A model generated the notes under the pieces. It ran no database searches and was not told the DNA's origin. It saw only the letters and a program-made list of their open reading frames with translations. Source: a virus. From it: a stretch of DNA of 30,714 nt. Position 1 is the first letter of the stretch; each line of letters starts with the position of its first letter. The translations under genes were made by a program, and so were the position numbers. Below, in pieces: positions 24,069 through 30,714 of the stretch. Location of the stretch: positions 1 through 30,714 of IMG/VR virus record IMGVR_UViG_3300036401_000829, one strand, 5' to 3'.

Positions 24069-24117
24069 CTCAATTTCCTCGCTGCGCTCCAAGTCCTTTC
24101 GCAGCATTGAAATTGAG
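24069..24117. repeat. REP-like hairpin related to the 105-base repeat
   Basis: CTCAATTT (24069-24076) pairs with AAATTGAG (24110-24117), with an inner CTGCG/CGCAG pair. The inside (GCTGCGCTCCAAGTCCTTTC) is a diverged copy of the core of the 105-base repeat. The preceding stretch from about 23940 carries another chromosomal repeat (CTCGGAGTTCGGGATGGCAG). The secreted-protein gene ends just beyond. Confidence 0.6.
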
Positions 24118-24123
24118 TATGTG

Positions 24124-24663
24124 TTAGTAGCCGACGATGACGCGGTCAGTGCACGTGCCGGCAACAGCAACTTGATTCTTCTCAAAGAATGAGACCGCCA
24201 ATTGCGGAAGGCGGACGGGCGCACCGAGCGTTCCGCTCGTCACAGTGGGAGCAAGTTCGGTTGCGAGGAACGCCTGTTGAGCGCCTGATGTCATGTTGGT
24301 GGCAATGATGTAGCTGTTATAGAAGGTGAAATTCGGGCTCGACTGGCCTTGGTCATCTGCCGTGTAGACGTTCATGACCAGATCAAAGTTCTGGGTGCAG
24401 GACGCGAAGACGGTCATCTTGGTGGCGTCTCCAAGACGGATGATGCTGGTGTTGGGAGTTGCGCCGCCGATGGAAGCAGGCAGAGTGACACCACCGTGCG
24501 CCAGGTCCGTGGGAGAGTAAACAAGATGAGGCATGGGACGCGGCAGCACAGGCTTGCCGTTTTTGTCCATCTCAGGAAACTGGCTGGAAGTTTGAGAGAA
24601 GACGAAAAGGGTGGTGGCACACAGCAGCGCGAGAATAGCGAGGGATGCGGCTTTTTTGTTCAT
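24124..24663 (-). CDS. Secreted protein of unknown function
   Basis: A 179-residue protein with a Sec signal peptide (MNKKAASLAILALLCATTLF, cleavage probably near FSQT). The mature protein is beta-rich and polar: HGGVTLPASIGGATPNTSII, KMTVFASCTQNFDLVMNVYT, NFTFYNSYIIATNMTSGAQQ, with two cysteines that could form a disulfide (ASCTQ and AGTCTDR). ATG at 24663 has a GGAG site; the open frame upstream is a translated chromosomal repeat. It is on the late strand inside the accessory block between terminase and portal. A conversion or virion-decoration role is possible; nothing in the sequence decides this. Confidence 0.75.
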   Translation of the reverse strand: MNKKAASLAILALLCATTLFVFSQTSSQFPEMDKNGKPVLPRPMPHLVYSPTDLAHGGVTLPASIGGATPNTSIIRLGDATKMTVFASCTQNFDLVMNVYTADDQGQSSPNFTFYNSYIIATNMTSGAQQAFLATELAPTVTSGTLGAPVRLPQLAVSFFEKNQVAVAGTCTDRVIVGY

Positions 24664-24754
24664 GATTGTCTCCGTGATTTCTTGATTCCGACAGATTGAT
24701 CGGCACTGATCAGACTTTGCATTTTTGCTGGTTTTGAAAGGCCAAATACATAGG

Positions 24755-24905
24755 TCCTTCGACTCGCCCTCGGATCGCCATGCTCCCCTCGGGCATCGCT
24801 CAGGATGACAAAACAATTTGGATATCGCATTTACTTTTAATTGGCTCACGCCGTGCAGCAGCGGAGCCGTTCCCGAGGGGAGAGAACGCGGGCGAGCCGT
24901 GACGC
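24755..24905. repeat. Pair of chromosomal REP-like repeats
   Basis: CCTTCGACTCGCCCTCGGAT at about 24757 with CGGGCATCGCTCAGGATGAC at about 24789 is a typical palindromic genomic repeat whose translation gives a CHPERCPRGAWRSEGESKDL-like string. A second element, from GGCTCACGCCGTGCAGCAGC to CGGGCGAGCCGTGACGCG (24842-24905), has inverted ends. These run into the 3' end of the zinc-ribbon gene. Confidence 0.6.
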
Positions 24906-25093
24906 GATACTGCACGCAGACGCCTCTTCCACTTCTTTCCCTTTAATCTGGGAAATGGATAGCGTTCATGGTGGCAGTCGAGGCAAAGCGATCGCGCAAG
25001 CACAGACTCGGAACGGCGGTCGTCAGAGTTAAGGGGCGCGTTACATTCTTCACAGCGCGGCGGACCGGCACGTCCGTTATGATCGTGTGCCAT
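24800..25093 (-). CDS. Small zinc-ribbon protein with repeat-derived C terminus
   Basis: A 97-residue protein with two CxxC pairs in the first half: RCEECNAPL and LCLDCHHERYPF, fitting a single zinc ribbon. A basic stretch follows (RLKGKKWKRRLRAVSRHG). ATG at 25093 has a GAGGTG site. From about residue 63 onward the coding sequence coincides with the REP-like element at 24842-24905, so the original protein was probably shorter and lost its stop when the repeat arrived. It may bind nucleic acid, but no function is known. It lies 584 bases from the divergent winged-helix gene. Confidence 0.65.
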   Translation of the reverse strand: MAHDHNGRAGPPRCEECNAPLNSDDRRSESVLARSLCLDCHHERYPFPRLKGKKWKRRLRAVSRHGSPAFSPLGNGSAAARREPIKSKCDIQIVLSS

Positions 25094-25677
25094 GGAAACA
25101 CCTCTGCGCCAGACGCAGGCTGGAGAGCATAGAAAGACCTGAGACGGAGCGGTATTTAGTACTTGATTTGGTATTTGGTGCGTGCAGCCTTAGCTTGAAG
25201 GCTTCAAAGTCAGGGCGTTCAAGCTCGGGTGGTTTGAACCAGCAAAATCTACAGAACCGTTAACTTGTTGATCTTAAAGTTTGGCTCTTTGGAGCGCTTT
25301 TTGACGGTTTTTGGGAACCTATCATTCTGCGATGGAGTAAAAACCCACGTGGGTCCTTGTGCTCTGCTCCCGATGTGAACGCGCATACCAGCCAACCAGG
25401 CGGACGACGCCACAACAAAAGCCCAGAATGAGGTTCCCGCAGCAGACGCAAACGGTACGCCGGCCTTGGAAAGGTTGCAGGCCGTTTGATTAAGCCGGCG
25501 CCGCTCCCGGCTATGCAGAACCAACTTCCGCCCTGCATAGACATCTTATACGACAATCCGCATCGTGAAGTCAATAGAAAAAATCACATTGCCTACTTTT
25601 TTACGAACTTTCCGCGTATTATCGGACATTGTCAACTATTGACAATTATTTAGACACTGCTTAGACTTCAGACACTT
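25094..25677. other. 584-bp intergenic region between divergent accessory genes
   Basis: This stretch holds no gene that I trust. Frames on the minus strand between 25249 and 25574 give composition without domain features and lack a good ribosome site. Near 25152 the words GTATTTAGTACTTGATTTGG and TATTTGGTGCGTGC match the low-complexity word near 1510. The right end carries the palindrome and promoter for the winged-helix gene. The AT content rises sharply from 25560 onward. Confidence 0.55.
25628..25667 (+). promoter_or_regulatory. Promoter with overlapping 19-bp palindromic operator
   Basis: ATTGTCAA-CTA-TTGACAAT (25628-25646) is a perfect inverted repeat with a three-base centre. Its right arm contains a consensus -35 TTGACA (25639-25644); 17 bases later is TAGACT (25662-25667) as -10. 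Transcription would start only a few bases before the ATG at 25678, so the message has almost no leader. A dimeric repressor at the palindrome would block the -35; the winged-helix product itself is a candidate, by inference. Confidence 0.65.
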
Positions 25678-26082
25678 ATGGCGCGCGAAACTTACAAGCA
25701 GGCATACGCGACAGCAAAGCTCGATCTGCTGCAACAACTACAAAAACGAGACGAGCTGGAACAGAAGATCCGCAAGCTGAAACAAACGGTCAAGGCCCTG
25801 GGCGAGTTGTGCGGCGCCGACCCGGAGGAGATCGACAAACTGCTCCTGGTAGAGGGCTTTGCCATTGACGCCAAGCCGGGATTTACCGATTCCATACGAC
25901 GGCTGTTCCGCATACACCAGACTGCGCTTAGCCCGACCGATGTCCGCGAGGACCTGGTGAAGATGGGCATCGGCGTGAGCCAGGTAAATCTTTTGTCGTC
26001 CATTCACACGGTGCTGCGACGCATGGCGGAAGCCGGCGAAATTGAAAAGACAGAGGACGGGGCGTTCAGGTTGCCGGGGTGA
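25678..26082 (+). CDS. Coiled-coil winged-helix protein
   Basis: A 134-residue protein. Residues 10-42 form a charged coiled coil (LDLLQQLQKRDELEQKIRKL). Residues about 70-132 form a winged-helix/HARE-like domain: SIRRLFRIHQTALSPTDVRE, then SSIHTVLRRMAEAGEIEKTE and a final GAFRL wing strand. Such domains bind DNA or act in small regulators. ATG at 25678 has no ribosome site, in keeping with a near-leaderless message from the promoter at 25639-25667. It is on the plus strand against the late operon, followed after 112 bases by the endonuclease III-like gene. It could be a regulator of itself and of that neighbour, but the pairing is inferred. Confidence 0.78.
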   Translation: MARETYKQAYATAKLDLLQQLQKRDELEQKIRKLKQTVKALGELCGADPEEIDKLLLVEGFAIDAKPGFTDSIRRLFRIHQTALSPTDVREDLVKMGIGVSQVNLLSSIHTVLRRMAEAGEIEKTEDGAFRLPG

Positions 26083-26180
26083 AACCTTTCAGGGGCCGCA
26101 GATTTCCGCAGATGAACGCAGATGCTTTTAGCCGCGAATGGACGCGAAAAAACGCGAATCGGAACACAAGTGGCTTATGC
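26083..26180. repeat. Dispersed repeat words between two accessory genes
   Basis: The gap contains GCCGCAGATTTCCGCAGATG followed by AACGCAGATGC and AGCCGCGAATGGACGCGAAA followed by AACGCGAATC. These periodic words recur in shorter form near 2485 and 7475. They also account for the open frame upstream of the real start of the endonuclease III-like gene. Confidence 0.6.
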
Positions 26181-26193
26181 TGTCAGAGACCAA

Positions 26194-26889
26194 ATGCCGG
26201 AATTCAAGAAAATCATTGCAAAGCTTAAAAGCCATTATGGCGCTCCCGCTGTGCCGCCTGCCAAAGGGCCATTCGAGCTGGTGATGTGGGAAAACGCATG
26301 CTACCTGTTGCCGGACGAGCGTCGCGCCGCAGTGTTCGAGGGCCTGCGAAAACAAATCGGGTTGAATGCAAAAGCAATCCTGAAAGCCGATCCCGATTCC
26401 CTGTTAGCGCTGGCCACGATGGGCGGCATGCGTCCCAAGGTGCGCGTTTTCCGCTGGCATGAGATTGCACGAATCACCATGAGCCAGTTTGATGGCGATC
26501 TGGCTCAGATACTCAAGCTGCCCTATGCGCAGGCCAAAAAGGCGTTGAAGCAGTTTCCAAACATTGGCGATCCCGGCGCGGAAAAGATACTGATGTTCTG
26601 CGGCGCATCGCCAGGACTACCGCTGGAGTGGAACGGCTTGCGTGTCCTGACCCGCGTTGGGTACGGACGGTGGCAGAAAAATTATGGCGCGGCGTATAGA
26701 TCTGTGCAAGAGGCGTTGAAACCTGAGCTGCCCCGCAAGGCCGACGCCATTGCCCAGGCGCATCTCTTGTTGCGGCAACACGGCAAAGAAATCTGCCGGG
26801 ATAAATCGCCGCAGTGTTATGAGTGTCCGGTGAAGGAGCGGTGCGCGTATCCGGCGAAGCAGGTCAAGATGTTCAGCCGGGGAGCGTGA
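26194..26889 (+). CDS. Endonuclease III-like HhH glycosylase with [4Fe-4S] motif
   Basis: A 231-residue member of the endonuclease III (HhH-GPD) superfamily. The C terminus has the cluster motif C-x6-C-x2-C-x5-C (CRDKSPQCYECPVKERC). The helix-hairpin-helix region reads LKQFPNIGDPGAEKIL, but the lysine that acts in bifunctional endonuclease III is absent, and the position of the catalytic aspartate appears as Glu in LEWNGLRVLTRVGYG. It is therefore perhaps a monofunctional or altered glycosylase. ATG at 26194 (MPEFKKIIAKL) is chosen because the duplicated fragment at 27141 is conserved from just before this codon and the upstream frame is made of repeats. It follows the winged-helix gene on the plus strand. 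A DNA repair, modification or defence role cannot be told apart. Confidence 0.85.
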   Translation: MPEFKKIIAKLKSHYGAPAVPPAKGPFELVMWENACYLLPDERRAAVFEGLRKQIGLNAKAILKADPDSLLALATMGGMRPKVRVFRWHEIARITMSQFDGDLAQILKLPYAQAKKALKQFPNIGDPGAEKILMFCGASPGLPLEWNGLRVLTRVGYGRWQKNYGAAYRSVQEALKPELPRKADAIAQAHLLLRQHGKEICRDKSPQCYECPVKERCAYPAKQVKMFSRGA

Positions 26890-27016
26890 TTTGTGCTGCA
26901 AGGGAAAATTCCATTTTAAAATCCATTGACGGCGTTGATAAATCCGCTTTGATACCTTGGGAGGCTGAAGCCGTGTTGTGTCGCCCCTACGGGGCTCGAA
27001 TCTATTTTCAGCCTTC

Positions 27017-27096
27017 TCGGCTCGCATGCGCTCGCCTTCAGGGTGGGCTAACCTGTGGTCGCGCCTAACGGCGCTTGGCGTTTCGTGCTGGTAGCA
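27017..27096. repeat. REP-like element, copy 1
   Basis: The element runs from GGCTCGCATGCGCTCGCCTT through CAGGGTGGGCTAACCTGTGG to GCGCCTAACGGCGCTTGGCG. The GCGCC-TAAC-GGCGC part is a perfect hairpin. Copy 2 at 27210-27286 is about 90 percent identical by eye, with short deletions. Confidence 0.75.
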
Positions 27097-27140
27097 TTGC
27101 GTCACTGGATAATGTTTGTCTACTCAGGATGACAATCCAA

Positions 27141-27240
27141 GTCAGACACCAAATGCCGGAATTCAAGAAACTGATTACGGAGCTCAAGTTCTTTCATCGC
27201 CTACCCTTCCCGGCTCGCATGCTCGCCTTCAGGGTGAGCT
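27141..27240 (+). pseudogene. Truncated 5' fragment of an endonuclease III-like gene
   Basis: Bases 27141-27188 closely match 26182-26229, the start of the endonuclease III-like gene. The frame from ATG at 27153 gives MPEFKKLITELK, against MPEFKKIIAKLK in the intact gene. After about twelve codons the similarity stops and the sequence enters REP-like copy 2; the frame closes at TGA near 27240. This appears to be the remnant of a second, paralogous gene cut by deletion or repeat insertion. The substitutions are codon-like, so the copy was probably a paralog rather than a recent duplicate. Confidence 0.7.
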
Positions 27241-27286
27241 GACCTGTGGTCCGCCTAACGGCGCTTGGTGTTTCATGTCGGCAGCA
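27210..27286. repeat. REP-like element, copy 2
   Basis: From GGCTCGCATGCTCGCCTTCA through GGGTGAGCTGACCTGTGGTC to CGCCTAACGGCGCTTGGTGT, a slightly shortened version of copy 1. It lies immediately after the truncated endonuclease III-like fragment, in the same orientation as copy 1. Confidence 0.75.
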
Positions 27287-27524
27287 GTTGAGTCAATCGA
27301 TAATCGCCCACCTGTTCCCACAGGAATTTATTTTTCATAAATATCAATCTTATCGAGCACATTTTCGAGAAAATGTTTTCGAGCTGGTGAAGGCTCGCAT
27401 CCTGAGAGATATGAGTTAACGCCTGCCTACACTTCCGGCTTCGTATTCCCAACCCAATACACGAAAACCGCGCGCGTTGGAGACCGCGGATCGCGCCGTG
27501 AGCGGATGTTAGTTGCCGCGATTG

Positions 27525-27673
27525 CTAGTGTGGTGTCTCACAAATACCTTTACAACGAGTTGGGCCGATACTTGCTTGCCCAAAAGATTATTCCGCGCAG
27601 CCAAGGGCGGCTGCGGTCCACAATGATTTGTTATTGCATGCATTGTCGAGTTATTTCAGAGACACCACACTAG
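27525..27673. mobile_element. MITE-like element with perfect 15-bp terminal inverted repeats
   Basis: CTAGTGTGGTGTCTC (27525-27539) and its exact reverse complement GAGACACCACACTAG (27659-27673) bound a 149-base non-coding element. Inside the ends the similarity continues imperfectly (AAATA after both arms). The flanks share TTG on both sides; alternatively the palindromic CTAG is itself the target duplication and the inverted repeat is TGTGGTGTCTC. A GGGCGGCTGCGG stem-like part lies in the centre. No transposase gene is present nearby, so it would be non-autonomous. Confidence 0.65.
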
Positions 27674-27703
27674 TTGGTCCAACAGGCACAAGGTCCCTCG
27701 CTC

Positions 27704-29716
27704 CTATTCGGGCGCTGAAGAAACCGCGCCCTCAGTGACGGAGCTCGGGATGACGGCTGGATTGGGGTTCGCCACTTCTTGACCTTGTGCCGTCATTTTT
27801 GGGATCTCCTCACCCACTAATTGGCGATTCGAGAAGAGTAAATCTAACCGCTCAATCTCCTTACGCGCCCACACAGCCGGAGGTTCGTTTTCAGATCCGC
27901 TCCATCTTGCCACAGCCTCATTCAATGCTCCACGGATTTCCGGATACTGTTTGGCGTTGCATTGGATATGACTGCCTTGAGCGACGGCGTCCATCACGTT
28001 ACGCCTCAGTACCGAATCTGCAGGCGAGGGCGCTTGCGGTCCATGGTCTTTTTTTGAGGCGCGTTCCGACTGCTTGATGATTCGTCCGGGCGCAACTTCA
28101 CCTGTGGCCTGCTGGCGATAGAACTCAACAATGCCGCCGCCGAGGCGGCTACGCATATAGATGAGAGCCTGCGAGGTGGCATCGATGTCATCATCATGCG
28201 CGGCCTTGGGAAACGTGCAGATGTTATGCAGATAGTCTTCTATCCAGGTGCAGCCGAAAACCTGCGGATCTGGGAGCTCAATGCTGCCGGATTCCCAGAG
28301 GGGCGCGGTGGCCTGGGCGCGGCCGATCTTGCCGCCTTCAGGATTGACAGCCACGACGCCGGGAATTTCTTTCCGCAACTCACTGATAATGGCTGGGCCG
28401 TTGGCCTTGTCTTCAATCAGCACGGCTTGGGCCTGCGGATACTTGGCATGGCAAGCCTTGATGGCGGCCATGGTGGGGCCAAAATCAAGCCGGTCATACG
28501 TGCGGTACGGCAGCATAAAATATTTTCCACCGGAGCGCCCCCACACCTGCCCGGCGACAAAGTCATTCTCCTGACCGCCGCTGAAGGTGCAGTCCCAGGA
28601 CTGGACCATGAACTCAAATTTCTCCGGCATCTGCCGATAGAAGCGCACCCACTGGCGCTTGATGATGCCGCCATCGAGCGGCGCAGGCGTTTGCTGGTAT
28701 TGTCCGTTGAAGGCCCAACTACCCATGCCGACGCGCTGGCTATCCAGAAAAGATTGCGGCAGACGCGCCGACCAGAGCAGGTCGCCGGCTTTCTGGTTTA
28801 CGACTTTCTTGGATTCAGGAAATTCCCACGGCTGATCTTTCTCTGCGACTGCGGGCAAGCTGACATGCTTCCAGCGGCTGCTTTCGCGGGCAAGGACGTG
28901 GCCGGTTAGATCAAGCTCATGCAGGCGCTGCATAATAATGATCTTTATGCCCTTGGCTGGATCATTGATCCGGCTGCGAAACGTAGTATCAAAGCGCAGG
29001 TTGACCGCTTCCCTTTCCACCTGGCTGATGGCCTGTTCCGGGTTGAGCGGATCATCAAAAATGAGGATGTCACCGCCCATACCGGTGGCTGTTGCCTGCA
29101 TGCCGGTGGAGAACATGGCACCCCGCGAAGAATTCCCATAGTGGCTTTTTACGTTCTGATCACGCGACAGCGTGAAGACGCTGGCCCACTCTTTCTGGTA
29201 CCACTCTGACTCAATAATGCTGCGGCGGAAAATGCTGTGCTGTGTGCTGAGCTTCTCAGAGTATGAAACGAACATGAACCGGCATGATGGCTTGCTGATC
29301 CAGACCCATATGGGGAAAAAGACGGAGATCAGCAGGCTCTTCATGGTCCGGGGAGGAACGTTAAAGATGATGCCTTCAAGATCGCCACAAACATCTTTAA
29401 AGTTCCCGTCCCTGATCAACGTGAGGTATTCACAGATGAGATCAAGATGCCAGTTCCAGACGAGAGTACTGACAGGTTCAAGGATGGGCCAGGCTTCTTC
29501 CACGAAGGCCCTAAGAGAGAGGTTGCGAATGCCAGACTGTTTTGCTGGTTCTGCCGCCACTTCAACTCCAGGCGGCGGAGCGCCACCCAATAGCGGGCCA
29601 GGAGCAGGACTTGACTGAAGTTGAAGCACATTACCGGAACTGCGACTCGCGTGGCTCTTTGCTGTCTCACGTTTGCTTTTGCGGTCATTTTTTTGCAAAC
29701 CTTGTTTTCCAGTCAT
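27704..29716 (-). CDS. terL: Terminase large subunit
   Basis: A 670-residue large terminase of the TIGR01630/Terminase_6 kind, the motor and nuclease that packages DNA. The ATPase half has a Walker A-like PPRTMKS (121-127), a variant of the common PPRHGKS, and Walker B ILIFDD (217-222). The nuclease half shows acidic residues in QSWDCTF (Asp375), LIEDKANGP (Glu435, Asp436) and HDDDIDAT (508-513). The first 60 residues are basic and Pro-rich, and residues about 545-670 form an extension beyond the usual nuclease end, possibly a small domain for another packaging partner. ATG at 29716 has AGGA upstream; the frame is open to 30211 but overlaps the previous gene. No small terminase was recognised. 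Confidence 0.92.
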   Translation of the reverse strand: MTGKQGLQKNDRKSKRETAKSHASRSSGNVLQLQSSPAPGPLLGGAPPPGVEVAAEPAKQSGIRNLSLRAFVEEAWPILEPVSTLVWNWHLDLICEYLTLIRDGNFKDVCGDLEGIIFNVPPRTMKSLLISVFFPIWVWISKPSCRFMFVSYSEKLSTQHSIFRRSIIESEWYQKEWASVFTLSRDQNVKSHYGNSSRGAMFSTGMQATATGMGGDILIFDDPLNPEQAISQVEREAVNLRFDTTFRSRINDPAKGIKIIIMQRLHELDLTGHVLARESSRWKHVSLPAVAEKDQPWEFPESKKVVNQKAGDLLWSARLPQSFLDSQRVGMGSWAFNGQYQQTPAPLDGGIIKRQWVRFYRQMPEKFEFMVQSWDCTFSGGQENDFVAGQVWGRSGGKYFMLPYRTYDRLDFGPTMAAIKACHAKYPQAQAVLIEDKANGPAIISELRKEIPGVVAVNPEGGKIGRAQATAPLWESGSIELPDPQVFGCTWIEDYLHNICTFPKAAHDDDIDATSQALIYMRSRLGGGIVEFYRQQATGEVAPGRIIKQSERASKKDHGPQAPSPADSVLRRNVMDAVAQGSHIQCNAKQYPEIRGALNEAVARWSGSENEPPAVWARKEIERLDLLFSNRQLVGEEIPKMTAQGQEVANPNPAVIPSSVTEGAVSSAPE

Positions 29717-29765
29717 CGATTTTCCTGTCTTTGATTCCAGCCATGGGTTCCCGACGCGTGGGCCC

Positions 29766-30275
29766 TTACCCCTGAAACGACGCAGAGGACATTTGCTGCT
29801 GATCAAGCGTTTCAGCCGGCAAGGCCGCTTCACTTTCAACTTCGAAATCACAATCAGATCCGTCGTCGAAAGAAGGGAGGGTTGCAATGTTTTTACGCCA
29901 TCCGACATAAAGGGCAGTTTTGACTCGATGAGAGCCCGCGGCGTATTCCCAGATGGCAGTCCCATTGATGTTGCAGCTGGTATCACGCAGATAAGTAATT
30001 TTGGCAAATGTGAGCTGCAAGGCGTTGTTCTGATGAATGAACCTAGCCATTCCGTCTCTGACGAGGTTGACGGCCGACCTGAACCTGACAGTGAAGGCAG
30101 GAGTAGCGGGATAAGCACGCTCGCACAGCACAGCCTTGCCCTGACTGCACCGTGCGCATGGATCTGACACACAATGCGCGTGAATGGCGCAGGTATAGCA
30201 CGGGTGGCCAAGAAGGCATGGAGAGAGCAACGTTAGCTGATGCATTCGATATACGGGTACAAAATACTGGGACAC
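29766..30275 (-). CDS. Cys-rich protein upstream of the terminase
   Basis: A 169-residue protein with a cysteine cluster near the N terminus (HPCYTCAIHAHCVSDPCARC, then VLCERAYP), which could bind zinc. The central part reads MARFIHQNNALQLTFAKITY and INGTAIWEYAAGSHRVKTAL, beta-rich and protein-like, and the end is acidic. GTG at 30275 has a GGAG site; ATG at 30050 (MARFIHQ) is an alternative that would drop the cysteine cluster. It ends 49 bases before the terminase start. The small terminase is normally in this position, but the sequence does not show the expected helix-turn-helix, so the role stays open. Confidence 0.65.
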   Translation of the reverse strand: MSQYFVPVYRMHQLTLLSPCLLGHPCYTCAIHAHCVSDPCARCSQGKAVLCERAYPATPAFTVRFRSAVNLVRDGMARFIHQNNALQLTFAKITYLRDTSCNINGTAIWEYAAGSHRVKTALYVGWRKNIATLPSFDDGSDCDFEVESEAALPAETLDQQQMSSASFQG

Positions 30276-30394
30276 TGGATGTTTCTCCGCAAAAGTTCCA
30301 AGGTTGTTTGATTGCGCTGGTGCGGCGCTGTGACAGTTGTTGCGGTGCAGATTCGATGTGGCGTGGCACAGTGATTGTGCTGCGGCTTTCCCGT

Positions 30395-30694
30395 TTAGGA
30401 ACTGTCGACTTCACAATCAAGACGCGAATCCCACCGCGTGGGCTCAATGATGTGAACCTGATAAAACGGAAGGCTTCTTGATGTGAGTCCAGATCCGAGC
30501 AGGACGAAGGTGCACTCCCGGCCACATTCCGGACAGGCGATGACTGCTTGCGTGGGGAGTTGTGTGATTGCCTGGCGGACAGAGCCACAACGAGAGCACG
30601 AGAGAGCAATATAGATACAGGGAGACAACGTGGGCTGGTGAGACGCGGATTGAAGATCATCGAGCGCCGAACCGAGCAGGGACGAACGCTGCAT
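30395..30694 (-). CDS. Zinc-ribbon protein, possibly 5'-incomplete
   Basis: A 99-residue protein with two CxxC pairs (LSCSRCGSVRQ and IACPECGREC) spaced 22 residues apart, a standard zinc ribbon. The end is polar (LPFYQVHIIEPTRWDS). ATG at 30694 has no ribosome site and the frame stays open to the window edge, so the true start may lie outside. It is 119 bases upstream of the Cys-rich gene on the same strand. Zinc ribbons like this are found in many small phage proteins; the function is unknown. Confidence 0.6.
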   Translation of the reverse strand: MQRSSLLGSALDDLQSASHQPTLSPCIYIALSCSRCGSVRQAITQLPTQAVIACPECGRECTFVLLGSGLTSRSLPFYQVHIIEPTRWDSRLDCEVDSS

Positions 30695-30714
30695 GGAAGC
30701 TGAGAACGGTTCAT

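Larger units (their letters stand above)
26890..27524. other. Repeat-rich region downstream of the endonuclease III-like gene
   Basis: About 635 bases with no intact gene. It includes two copies of an 80-base REP-like element (27017-27096 and 27210-27286), a fragment of the endonuclease III-like gene (27141-27188), small hairpins TCGCCCCTACGGGGCTCGA (26980-26998) and GCGCCTAACGGCGC (27061-27074), and a CATTTTC-GA-GAAAATG inverted repeat near 27361. The last 150 bases show nothing recognised. Confidence 0.6.

Noticed and set aside
25215-25240. GGTTCAAACC-like T-arm suggesting a tRNA near 25.2 kb
   Set aside because: No acceptor stem, anticodon arm or D arm could be fitted around it.
25249-25574. 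Minus-strand frames of 91 and 104 residues in the accessory intergenic region
   Set aside because: Two overlapping frames compete, neither has domain features or a convincing start, and the composition looks random.
27116-27340. Plus-strand frame of 74 residues
   Set aside because: It reads through REP-like repeat and the endonuclease III fragment in the wrong frame.
30043-30714. 223-residue minus-strand frame overlapping the zinc-ribbon gene
   Set aside because: It is Ser/Arg/Pro-rich in the manner of a shadow frame; the overlapping frames contain the CxxC zinc ribbon and the Cys-rich protein.

Overview
This window is most of the late region of a temperate, siphovirus-like prophage that reads right to left on the minus strand. 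Terminase, portal, protease/scaffold, major capsid, connector, tail completion, tail tube, tail assembly chaperones, tape measure, four distal-tail genes, a fibre-like protein, lysis genes and an integrase follow in the usual order. The distal tail set (DUF2460, DUF2163, NlpC/P60 peptidase, large tail-tip protein) is the kind seen in lambda-like siphoviruses and alphaproteobacterial gene transfer agents. The host is probably a Gram-negative bacterium: there are several lipobox lipoproteins, Sec signal peptides and an outer-membrane-style lysis set. The flavour of the small proteins and the many dispersed intergenic repeats suggest Acidobacteriota, but that is an inference without a database search.

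Layout from right (upstream) to left: two Cys-rich small proteins (30.7-29.8 kb); terminase large subunit (29.7-27.7 kb); a 4 kb accessory block (27.7-23.65 kb) with repeats, an endonuclease III-like protein and a winged-helix protein on the plus strand, a zinc-ribbon protein and a secreted protein on the minus strand; a small gene and the portal; S78-type protease fused to a scaffold-like coiled coil; major capsid protein with an inserted Ig/Fn3-like domain; connector and head-tail joining proteins; tail tube; G/GT-type chaperone pair joined by a -1 frameshift; a lipoprotein moron with its own promoter and terminator; tape measure; distal tail; fibre-like protein with a signal peptide; a second accessory block containing a methyltransferase and a secreted protein on the plus strand; HNH endonuclease; GH108 lysozyme; a holin-like protein fused to a lipoprotein; a small protein; and the integrase.

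The structural genes are tightly packed, often with start/stop overlap and strong GGAG/GGAGG ribosome binding sites, yet five gaps between virion genes hold terminator-like hairpins that could set relative protein levels. No repressor/early region, small terminase, tRNA, CRISPR or attachment site could be identified, so the prophage probably continues beyond the right edge. The virion and lysis genes look intact apart from one frameshifted moron gene. The density of chromosomal-type repeats inside the accessory blocks suggests long residence in the host chromosome.

The most unusual features are: a fibre-like protein whose Sec signal peptide is encoded by a dispersed repeat; a holin-lipoprotein fusion; a lipoprotein moron inserted between chaperone and tape measure; an endonuclease III relative lacking the usual catalytic lysine, with a truncated copy of its 5' end nearby; and the same Ig-like module reused in tail tube and tail-tip proteins.
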